Origin: DASVAL01 sp035649575
Lineage (GTDB): Bacteria; Planctomycetota; UBA1135; UBA2386
Reading direction: 5' to 3'
Length of the DNA: 8,958 nt
Assembly (NCBI GenBank): GCA_035649575.1
Contig: DASRJH010000342.1
Location: 1 to 8,958 of the forward strand
Shown here: positions 1-5,087 of the stretch, piece after piece
Layout of the letters: every line of letters begins with the position of its first letter
Numbering within the stretch: position 1 is the stretch's first letter
Made by a program: the position numbers and the translations under genes
Notes under the pieces: generated by a model
The model's input: only the letters and a program-made list of their open reading frames with translations
What the model was told of the DNA's origin: nothing
Database searches by the model: none

Positions 1-890
1 TGCAACGCACCCGCTCGCTGCTGGGCCGGCGCGAAGAGCCGCTCTGTGCCCCGTATCGCGGTTGCGCGCGTGCTCTCTGCGCCGTCGCCGCGGTGTCGTT
101 CGCGGCGCTCGCTCTGCTGCAACCCGTGCTCGGGGAAGCCGACACCGAGCCGGCGGGTCCCGAGATCGTGTTGTGCGTCGACGTGTCGCGCTCGATGGCC
201 GCGCGCGACGTGGCGCCCACGCGGCTCGGTGCCGTGCAGCACCAGATCGACGAGCTCGCGCGCGCGGCGGCCGGCACGCGGCTCGGCCTCGTCGCATTCG
301 CGGGCGACGCGCGGCTCGTCGTGCCTCTGACGGCCGACCTCGACTCGGTGGCCGTGCTCGCGCGCGATCTCGCGGCAGGCAGCGAGCAGCGCGGCGGCAC
401 GAACGTGGGGGCCGCGATCGAAGTCGGCCTGCGCGCGCTTGCGCGCGCTGGCAAGCCGGGTCGCGGCAGCCTCGTCGTGCTCACGGACGGCGAGGACTTC
501 GCGGGCACGGGGCCCGCGGCCGCAACGCTCGCGCAGGCACAGGGCGTGCCCGTGCACTGCATCGGGTTCGGCGCCGAAGGCGGCAGCAAGATCGTCGTCG
601 CGAGCGAGACCGGCGAGTCCTTCCTGCGCGATGCGTCGGGCCACGAGATCGTGACGCGCCTCGATACGGACGGTCTCGCTGCGGTTGCCCAGGCCGGCGG
701 CGGGCAGTTGCTGCTCGGCACCGTTCCCGGTGCGTTGTCGTCCCTGCACCGGACGGTGCTCGAGCCCGCCGCGCGTCGCGCCGCGATCTCCGAGCCCGAG
801 CGGCAGGTAGCGCATCGGTTCCAGTGGCCCTTGTTCTTGTCGCTGCTGTTCTGCCTGCTGCGTTGGTGCCTGCCGGAGCGCCGCCGATGA
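1..890 (+). CDS. batB: VWA-domain membrane protein, BatB-like (5' end outside window)
   Basis: The frame is open from base 3, so the gene begins left of the window; 295 residues are visible and about 25-45 are probably missing. A hydrophobic segment (about residues 24-45) is followed by a von Willebrand factor A domain with a complete MIDAS metal site: D60-x-S62-x-S64 in DVSRS, T110 in PLTADLD and D162 in TDGED. The stretch DVSRSMAARDVAPTRL is typical of BatA/BatB. A second membrane segment lies at the C-terminus (WPLFLSLLFCLLRWCL), ending in a short basic tail. In the Bat (Bacteroides aerotolerance) family these proteins sit in the inner membrane with the VWA domain exposed and bind partner proteins through Mg2+; their biochemical role is unsettled. 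The stop overlaps the next start (ATGA at 887-890), and the TPR and BatD genes that follow are the usual partners. The missing N-terminus should carry the first membrane helix. It could be called BatA instead, but its position directly before the TPR gene favours BatB. Confidence 0.87.
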   Translation, partial: QRTRSLLGRREEPLCAPYRGCARALCAVAAVSFAALALLQPVLGEADTEPAGPEIVLCVDVSRSMAARDVAPTRLGAVQHQIDELARAAAGTRLGLVAFAGDARLVVPLTADLDSVAVLARDLAAGSEQRGGTNVGAAIEVGLRALARAGKPGRGSLVVLTDGEDFAGTGPAAATLAQAQGVPVHCIGFGAEGGSKIVVASETGESFLRDASGHEIVTRLDTDGLAAVAQAGGGQLLLGTVPGALSSLHRTVLEPAARRAAISEPERQVAHRFQWPLFLSLLFCLLRWCLPERRR

Positions 891-1627
891 ACGCGAAGTC
901 CACCGCGGCTCTGCTCTGTCTCGTCGCGCTGCAGGCGCCCGGCGGCGGGCCCGAGCAGTTCACGGCCGGCGTCGCGGCCTGGCGCGCCGGTCGCTACGAA
1001 GACGCCCGCGTCGCGTTCGCGGCGGAGCTCGCCGCGCACGGGGCCGGTGCTCCCGCGGAGCTGCGCGCGAACCTCGCGATGGCGGCGCTGCGCGTGCAGC
1101 GCACGCAGGACGCCGAAGCGGCAGCGCGCCCGCTGCTCGAGAGTGCTGTGATCGACGACCGCGCGTGGGGCGAGTTCCTGCTGGCGAGCGCTGCGTTCCA
1201 GCGCGGCGAACGCGCGGCAGCCGCGGCGCGGTTGCCGGATGCCGAGCCGATGGCCTGGGAGACCGCCGTGCGGTCGGTGGCCGGGTCGGTGCAGGGCTGG
1301 TGCCGCGCGGCCGAGCTTCGTGCGGGCTGGCCCGAGGCGCTGCGCAACGCCGAGCGCGCCGTGCGGGCGCTCGCCGCGCTCGAGCGCGAGCGTGCAGCGC
1401 AAGCACCGCGAGAGCAAAAGCGCACGGAGCCCGTGCCGCCGGAGCCGCCGCCGCAACCTGCGCAACCGTCCACCGAAGAAGTGCAGCCCGACCTCGTGCA
1501 GGCGACGTTGCCGGAAGCAGAGCTCGCGCGGCTGCGGCAACGACTGCAGCAGAAGCAGCGTGAGAAGCGAACTGCGCGGCTGTTGCATCCGAGCAGTGTT
1601 TTGATCGCCGGGGAGCGCGATTGGTGA
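887..1627 (+). CDS. TPR-containing secreted or anchored protein, BatC-like
   Basis: This 246-residue protein starts at the ATG overlapping the batB stop (ATGA), with a GGAG ribosome-binding site 8 bases upstream (875-878). The longer open frame upstream is only a shadow of batB. Residues 7-17 are a hydrophobic signal-like core, suggesting export. Residues about 23-170 are Ala-rich amphipathic helices with TPR character; the clearest repeat is GVAAWRAGRYEDARVAFAAE, followed by ANLAMAALRVQRTQDAEAAA and LLASAAFQRGERAAAAA. A Pro-rich linker (about 181-196) leads to a charged helix (about 209-231, LPEAELARLRQRLQQKQREK), and the protein ends in ERDW. TPR proteins between the VWA and BatD genes of Bat operons are thought to scaffold the Bat complex in the periplasm. 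I identify it by repeat character and operon position rather than a specific motif, so the exact family name is uncertain. Confidence 0.75.
   Translation: MNAKSTAALLCLVALQAPGGGPEQFTAGVAAWRAGRYEDARVAFAAELAAHGAGAPAELRANLAMAALRVQRTQDAEAAARPLLESAVIDDRAWGEFLLASAAFQRGERAAAAARLPDAEPMAWETAVRSVAGSVQGWCRAAELRAGWPEALRNAERAVRALAALERERAAQAPREQKRTEPVPPEPPPQPAQPSTEEVQPDLVQATLPEAELARLRQRLQQKQREKRTARLLHPSSVLIAGERDW
1610..1615 (+). promoter_or_regulatory. Ribosome-binding site deciding the batD start
   Basis: GGGGAG lies 8 bases before the GTG at 1624 and 5 bases before the TTG at 1621. The spacing and the GTGA overlap with the upstream stop both favour GTG 1624 as the batD start. Confidence 0.55.
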
Positions 1628-2988
1628 GCCGACACGCGCTGGCCACCGCGCTCTTGCTCGGGCAAGTGACCGCGCAGCAGCCCTCGGCGCCGCCGGCGTT
1701 CGTCGAGGTCGAAGCCGCGGCGACCACGGCTTGGGTGCACGAGTCCGTCGAGCTCACGGTGCGCGTCGGCTACGACACCGTGTTCTTCGCCGAACGGGCC
1801 GTGCCGCTGCTGCAGCAGGCTCTCGACCAGCCCTTCCTCGTCACAGTGCCCTGGCTGCTCGGCGCCGAAGATCGCGCCGTCGAGATCGTGCCACTCGCGG
1901 CGGCGATCGGGCAGCGCGTCGCGATGGGTGACCGCGTCGTGCTCTGGCAGCCGGCCGGGCAGCGTGCGATCGACGGGCACACGTTCGCACTGCTCGAACT
2001 GCGCTGCCGCTGGCTGCCGCTCGCGGCCGGCGTCTCGACCATCGCTCCGGTCGAGCTGCGCTACGCGTTCGCGACGCGTTTTGCCGAGGACTTCCTGCGC
2101 GGGAGACAACCGCTCGATCGACAGGAGGCGACGGCACTGTCGGCGCCGCAGCAACTCACCGTGAAGGCGCTGCCGATGGTTGATCGCCCCGAAGGGTTCA
2201 CGGGAGCGGTCGGCGAGTTCGCGGTGCGCGCGACGGCGGCGCCGACGAGCGTCGCGGCTGGCGCGGTCTTCACGCTCGAAGTCGTGGTCTCGGGCGGGGG
2301 CAATCTCGAACGCTTCGCGCCGATGCCGTGGCCGCGCCTGCCGGGCTTCCACGTGCAGGGTCTCGTCGAGAAGCGCGGTGCGGCGGCGCGCACGTTCCTG
2401 TTCGACGTGGTCGCGCTGCGCGAAGGGGTCACCGAGGTGCCGGCCGTGCTGTTCGCGACCTTCTCGCCGCGTGCCGGCAAGTACGTGACGCTCGCGACGG
2501 ATCCGGTGCCGCTGCAGGTGCTGCCCGCGTTGAAGGACCTGCCGTTGCGCGTTGCCGAACTCATGGCCGCGGATGCGCAGGGGGTGTCGGCCGCCCAGCG
2601 GGCGAAGTGGTGGTGGGTGGTGGCGTTGGCCGGGCTCGGCTTCGGCATGGCGCTCGGGTTGTGGCGCTCGCGCGTCCGGCTCGCGCGAAAGCGCGCCGAG
2701 CTGCGCGCATTGCACGACCGGCTCGTTTGGGCGTTGGCACGCGGTCCCGCCGACGCGCTCGTTGCGCTCGAGGCGCTCTGCTGTGCGTGTACCGGAGAGC
2801 AGGCGTTTGTCGGCGACGCGACCTGGAACGCGCTCGCGCGACGCGGTGCGTCGCCGCAACTCCTGGCCCGGTTGCGCACGGCCCACGCCGAGCTCGAGGC
2901 AGCGCGCTACGGCGGACCTGCACCGGCGCCGCAAGCCGTGCTCGACGCGGCAGCCGAGCTCGCGGCACATCGTGCGGGCACCCGCTGA
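1624..2988 (+). CDS. batD: BatD-family protein (aerotolerance operon)
   Basis: This is a 454-residue protein. The GTG at 1624 is chosen because it overlaps the preceding TGA (GTGA) and has a well-spaced GGGGAG site; an in-frame TTG at 1621 is the alternative. The N-terminus (about residues 1-18) looks like a signal peptide. Two beta-rich regions follow. The second carries the BatD signature: LPMVDRPEGFTGAVGEFAVR (about 183-202), then VVSGGGNLERF (221-231) and REGVTEVPAVLFATFSP (266-282). A single membrane helix (about 329-347, starting KWWWVVALAGLGFG) is followed by a basic, helical cytoplasmic tail of about 107 residues. BatD proteins are membrane-anchored with a large periplasmic part and act with the VWA and TPR Bat proteins; the molecular activity is not established. 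It is the last gene of the visible Bat operon. The stop lies 10 bases from the stop of the convergent desaturase gene. Confidence 0.88.
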   Translation: MSRHALATALLLGQVTAQQPSAPPAFVEVEAAATTAWVHESVELTVRVGYDTVFFAERAVPLLQQALDQPFLVTVPWLLGAEDRAVEIVPLAAAIGQRVAMGDRVVLWQPAGQRAIDGHTFALLELRCRWLPLAAGVSTIAPVELRYAFATRFAEDFLRGRQPLDRQEATALSAPQQLTVKALPMVDRPEGFTGAVGEFAVRATAAPTSVAAGAVFTLEVVVSGGGNLERFAPMPWPRLPGFHVQGLVEKRGAAARTFLFDVVALREGVTEVPAVLFATFSPRAGKYVTLATDPVPLQVLPALKDLPLRVAELMAADAQGVSAAQRAKWWWVVALAGLGFGMALGLWRSRVRLARKRAELRALHDRLVWALARGPADALVALEALCCACTGEQAFVGDATWNALARRGASPQLLARLRTAHAELEAARYGGPAPAPQAVLDAAAELAAHRAGTR

Positions 2989-2998
2989 CGGCCGGGCC

Positions 2999-4096
2999 TC
3001 AGGCGGCTTCCTTCTGCGCCCTCCGGATTTCGCGCAGCCGTCGCCAACCGACGAGCTTCTTCGCGGACTCGTCCCAGAGCCTCAAGCCAAGCGTCCGCAG
3101 CGAACTCCAGATCGTCATCGGCTTCACTGCGGCGAACCGCGGATCCGAGCGATGGCACGCTTCGAGGTAGTAGTTCGGAATGCGCGGGCACAGGTGGTGG
3201 ATGTGATGGAAGCCGATGTTGCCCGAGAACCACTGCAGCACGCGCGGCAGCTTGTAGAACGAGCTGCCCTGCATGCAGGCGGCCGTGTAGTCCCAGTTCT
3301 CGCCGCGCTCCCAGTACGCATCCTCGAACTGGTGCTGCAGGTAGAAGAGCCAGACTCCTGTCGAACCGGCGACGAGCAGCACGATGAGCTGGATCAGAAG
3401 GTAGGGCCAGACACCGAAGATGGCGCTCATGCCGGCCAACATGCCGAACAATGCCACGTTCATGCCCCACACCGAGAGGCGCTCGCGGCGGTCCGCGCCC
3501 GCGCGCGAGAAGCGCAGCAGGACCAGCAACAACACGAGCGGTGCGACGACGAACAGCACGAACGGATTGCGGACCACGCGATAGCGGAGCCGCTGCCAAC
3601 GCGTCGCGGCGAGATACTCCTGCACGGTCATGGTCCAGATGTCGCCGATGCCGCGGCGATCGAGGTCGCCCGTGGTGCCGTGGTGGATCGCATGCTCACC
3701 GCGCCAGTGCGAGTAGGGCGTCATGGTCAGGAAGCCCGTGACGCTGCCCCAGAATGCGTTGGCGCGGCGCGAAGAGAAGAACGAGCCGTGCCCGCAATCG
3801 TGGAAGATGATGAAGACGCGGACGAGCAGCCCTCCCGCCAACACCGCGAGCGGCAGGGTCAACCACCAGGAGACCGGGCTGGTCAGGTAGATCAGGACCC
3901 AGACGCCGACGTAGGACGCCAGCGTGTTGACGAGCTGCACCGAGGCGCGCGCCGCACTCGACTTCTGGTAGCGAGCCACGATGGACTTCCAGTGGCTCGC
4001 GTCGAGAGGCGCTTCCTCGCCGCGGGTGCCAGTTCCCGCTGTCTGGCAAATCGGGGTCGGCAACTGGGGAACGGGGTCCGGATTGGGGCTGATCAT
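2999..4096 (-). CDS. Membrane fatty-acid desaturase, omega-6/delta-12 type
   Basis: From the ATG at 4096 the protein has 365 residues. It has the three histidine boxes of the membrane di-iron desaturases: H99-DCG-H103, H135-AI-H138-H139 and H297-HI-H300-H301, plus H255 in LQHQFED. Hydrophobic segments lie at about 57-72, 77-99, 179-195 and 211-254. Sequences such as HDCGHGSFF, TPYSHWRGEHAIHHG, GDLDRRGIGDIWTMTVQEY and FHHIHHLCPRIPNYYL match acyl-lipid desaturases annotated as delta-12/omega-6. The enzyme introduces a cis double bond into membrane acyl chains, using O2 and electrons from ferredoxin or a similar donor; no donor gene is visible. Regiospecificity cannot be read from sequence. The N-terminal 30 residues are Pro-rich and poorly conserved, so the start is uncertain: a TTG at 4138 would add 14 residues, but neither start has a good ribosome-binding site. 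The ATG lies inside a perfect inverted repeat (4094-4118). Confidence 0.9.
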   Translation of the reverse strand: MISPNPDPVPQLPTPICQTAGTGTRGEEAPLDASHWKSIVARYQKSSAARASVQLVNTLASYVGVWVLIYLTSPVSWWLTLPLAVLAGGLLVRVFIIFHDCGHGSFFSSRRANAFWGSVTGFLTMTPYSHWRGEHAIHHGTTGDLDRRGIGDIWTMTVQEYLAATRWQRLRYRVVRNPFVLFVVAPLVLLLVLLRFSRAGADRRERLSVWGMNVALFGMLAGMSAIFGVWPYLLIQLIVLLVAGSTGVWLFYLQHQFEDAYWERGENWDYTAACMQGSSFYKLPRVLQWFSGNIGFHHIHHLCPRIPNYYLEACHRSDPRFAAVKPMTIWSSLRTLGLRLWDESAKKLVGWRRLREIRRAQKEAA

Positions 4097-4118
4097 TGCT
4101 GGATCGAGCCCAGCAATG
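4094..4118 (-). repeat. Perfect 9-bp inverted repeat over the desaturase start codon
   Basis: CATTGCTGG (4094-4102) and CCAGCAATG (4110-4118) are exact reverse complements separated by 7 bases. On the minus-strand mRNA this reads CATTGCTGG, a 7-base loop, then CCAGCAATG, whose last three bases are the proposed AUG start of the desaturase. It could be an mRNA hairpin that masks the start codon or a DNA operator for a dimeric regulator. The sequence alone does not decide between them. Confidence 0.6.
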
Positions 4119-4141
4119 GACCCGCGCAGTATTTGCAAAGG

Positions 4142-4147
4142 ATTGTA
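4142..4147 (-). promoter_or_regulatory. Candidate -10 element of the desaturase gene
   Basis: On the minus strand this reads TACAAT, one base off TATAAT, in an otherwise GC-rich stretch. No good -35 hexamer is seen 16-18 bases upstream. Transcription would begin near 4135, giving a leader of about 40 bases to the ATG at 4096 that contains the 9-bp hairpin. It would also put the alternative TTG start (4138) upstream of or at the transcript start. Confidence 0.35.
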
Positions 4148-4162
4148 GCGACACTTTCGGCC

Positions 4163-4178
4163 GGATCGAGCGCGATCC
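4163..4178 (-). terminator. Short hairpin after the GIY-YIG gene (weak terminator candidate)
   Basis: GGATCG and CGATCC form a perfect 6-bp stem with a 4-base loop, 9 bases past the GIY-YIG stop codon. No T-run follows on the minus strand, so it is not a canonical intrinsic terminator. It may help end the tRNA/GIY-YIG transcript or act as a 3' stabilising structure. Confidence 0.25.
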
Positions 4179-4186
4179 TGAGCCGG

Positions 4187-4495
4187 TCACGACAGCCCGC
4201 GCCGGACGCGGGCGAGCCACCGCCGGGCGAACGCGCGCGACGCGACAAGGCGTTCCTTGTCGGCCTTGGCAAGGCGCTTGACCTGCGCCTCGACGCGCTG
4301 GGCTCTGGCACGGTCGCCGATCGCGGCCGTGAACACGACGACGAGTGGGCCGCGGCCGCGCAACGCCTTGGAGCCCTTGCCCGCCGCGTGATCCTCGACG
4401 CGGCGCTCGACATCGAGCGCGATGCCCGTGTAGAGCGCGCGATCACGACGCCGCACCAGATACAACCACCAGATCCGGTCGCTTTGCGTCGCCAT
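4187..4495 (-). CDS. Small GIY-YIG domain protein (UPF0213/YhbQ-like)
   Basis: This 102-residue protein starts MATQSDRIWWLYLV at the ATG ending at 4495. The frame stays open to 4615, but that extension runs through tRNA-Leu and is not coding. A GIY-YIG domain covers almost the whole length: the first strand WWLYLV (Y12), the second strand ALYTGI (Y22), then DVERRVEDHAAGKGSKALRG with R31 and H36, and the putative metal-binding Glu E69 in AQRVEAQVKRL. The spacing and the GKGSK element match the stand-alone UPF0213/YhbQ group. These are related to GIY-YIG endonucleases, but their cellular job is poorly defined. The C-terminus is a basic tail. The start codon lies 15 bases from the 3' end of tRNA-Leu with no Shine-Dalgarno site, so the mRNA probably comes from the tRNA transcript. 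The nuclease-plus-tRNA context recalls mobile elements, but nothing else here supports that. Confidence 0.82.
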   Translation of the reverse strand: MATQSDRIWWLYLVRRRDRALYTGIALDVERRVEDHAAGKGSKALRGRGPLVVVFTAAIGDRARAQRVEAQVKRLAKADKERLVASRAFARRWLARVRRGLS

Positions 4496-4510
4496 GGGTT
4501 TGCGCGAATG

Positions 4511-4595
4511 TGCGGGGAGAGGGAGTCGAACCCTCATGGCCGTTGCCGGCCTGCGGCTTTTAAGGCCGCTGCGTCTGCCGTTCCGCCACCCCCGC
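4511..4595 (-). tRNA. tRNA-Leu(UAA)
   Basis: Read on the minus strand, the acceptor arm GCGGGGG pairs with TCCCCGC, with one G-T wobble. The anticodon stem GCGGC/GCCGC encloses the loop CTTAAAA with anticodon TAA (4560-4562 on the plus strand). A long variable arm typical of leucine tRNAs follows, then the T stem GAGGG/CCCTC with loop TTCGACT. The discriminator base is A. The 3' CCA is not encoded (CAT follows), so it must be added by the CCA-adding enzyme. It reads UUA, and UUG by wobble. Confidence 0.95.
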
Positions 4596-4635
4596 GGAGG
4601 CCGCCATTGTGCCACAGCCCAGTCTCAGCACGCAT

Positions 4636-4709
4636 TGGAGGTCCCGCGCGGAATCGAACCGCGGTAGACGGATTTGCAATCCGTTGCCTAACCACTTGGC
4701 TACGGGACC
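4636..4709 (-). tRNA. tRNA-Cys(GCA)
   Basis: On the minus strand the acceptor GGTCCCG pairs fully with CGGGACC. The anticodon stem ACGGA/TCCGT encloses TTGCAAA, giving anticodon GCA. The T stem CCGCG/CGCGG carries the loop TTCGATT; the variable loop is short. The discriminator is T (U73), the identity base of cysteine tRNAs, and CCA is encoded (4636-4638), unlike in the neighbouring tRNA-Leu. The two tRNAs are 40 bases apart on the same strand and probably share a transcript. Confidence 0.95.
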
Positions 4710-4720
4710 GGAGGGCCCGG

Positions 4721-4748
4721 AAGGTAGCGAGCGAGGCGAGCTTGGCAA
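4721..4748 (-). promoter_or_regulatory. Candidate promoter of the tRNA-Cys/tRNA-Leu transcript
   Basis: On the minus strand a -35-like TTGCCA (4748-4743, one mismatch to TTGACA) is followed after 16 bases by TACCTT (4726-4721), a weak -10 matching 3 of 6 positions. Transcription would begin about 4 bases before the mature tRNA-Cys 5' end. The position fits well; the -10 is poor. Confidence 0.35.
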
Positions 4749-4818
4749 AGGGATAACGTGCCCCCGACAGAGAACCTGCGGCGCGGGGCCAGGGGACACG
4801 TATGCTGCACGCCTCCCT

Positions 4819-4836
4819 GCCGGCTCCCCGGCCGGC
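4819..4836 (+). other. GC-rich hairpin just before the NIL gene start
   Basis: GCCGGC (4819-4824) and GCCGGC (4831-4836) can pair as a 6-bp stem with a 6-base loop. It ends 8 bases before the GTG start, where a ribosome-binding site would be expected; none is seen. It may modulate translation or be a chance product of base composition. Confidence 0.3.
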
Positions 4837-4844
4837 CTTTCCCC

Positions 4845-5087
4845 GTGAAGACCAAGAAGAACATCCACTTCGAGTTCGACCAGGATCTCGTGCGCGAGCC
4901 GCTGCTCTACAAGATCAACCGCTCGTTCGACGTCATCGTGAACATCCGCGGAGCCTCCGTCACGGATCAAGGCGGCTTCATGTCGCTCGAGCTCGAAGGC
5001 GAGCAGTCCGAGATCCAACGCGTACTCGAGTATCTGCGCAGCCAAGGCGTGAAGCTCGGCGAGGGCCTCGGGAGCTCCGAGCGATGA
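4845..5087 (+). CDS. Stand-alone NIL-domain protein
   Basis: From the GTG at 4845 this is an 80-residue protein that is almost entirely one NIL domain. The pattern is strand IHFEFD, helix EPLLYKINRSF, strand VIVNIRGASVTDQG, strand GFMSLELEG, helix SEIQRVLEYLRSQ and strand GVKLGEGL. NIL is the ACT-like ferredoxin-fold domain best known at the C-terminus of the methionine importer ATPase MetN, where it binds methionine and inhibits transport. Free-standing NIL proteins exist, but their ligands are mostly unknown. Its stop overlaps the ggt start (ATGA), so the two are translationally coupled. The start is uncertain: no Shine-Dalgarno site precedes the GTG, and an in-frame GTG at 4758 would add 29 residues (Cys/Pro-rich and unlike the domain), which I think are not coding. 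MetN and the MetI/MetQ partners are absent from the window. Confidence 0.8.
   Translation: MKTKKNIHFEFDQDLVREPLLYKINRSFDVIVNIRGASVTDQGGFMSLELEGEQSEIQRVLEYLRSQGVKLGEGLGSSER
5067..5081 (+). promoter_or_regulatory. Hairpin enclosing the ggt ribosome-binding site
   Basis: CTCGG (5067-5071) and CCGAG (5077-5081) pair around the loop GAGCT, so the GGGAG Shine-Dalgarno site lies partly in the stem and partly in the loop. It lies in the last NIL codons, so ribosomes finishing NIL would open it. This would couple ggt translation to NIL. The stem is short (5 bp). Confidence 0.35.

Noticed and set aside
994..2970. Long open frame on the minus strand (658 codons) opposite the TPR gene and batD
   Set aside because: It is opposite strongly supported Bat genes, is Arg-rich without recognisable domains, and is expected from codon bias in GC-rich DNA.
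4097..4138. TTG at 4138 as the desaturase start
   Set aside because: It has no ribosome-binding site and would sit at the predicted transcript start. I prefer ATG 4096 but cannot exclude it.
4496..4615. Extending the GIY-YIG protein upstream to about 142 residues
   Set aside because: The extension is the translated tRNA-Leu sequence, and the GIY-YIG domain begins right after the ATG at 4495.
4187..4709. Mobile element or homing endonuclease inserted at a tRNA
   Set aside because: The GIY-YIG protein is of the small stand-alone type. I saw no integrase, tRNA-end direct repeat or composition break.
2552..4756. Long plus-strand open frame through batD, the desaturase, the GIY-YIG gene and both tRNAs
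   Set aside because: It crosses tRNA genes and lies antisense to a desaturase with all its histidine boxes. It is a shadow.
4802..5083. Extending GGT upstream by 94 residues
   Set aside because: This part overlaps the NIL gene in another frame and is Arg-rich. The ATG at 5084 has a ribosome-binding site and is followed by a signal peptide.
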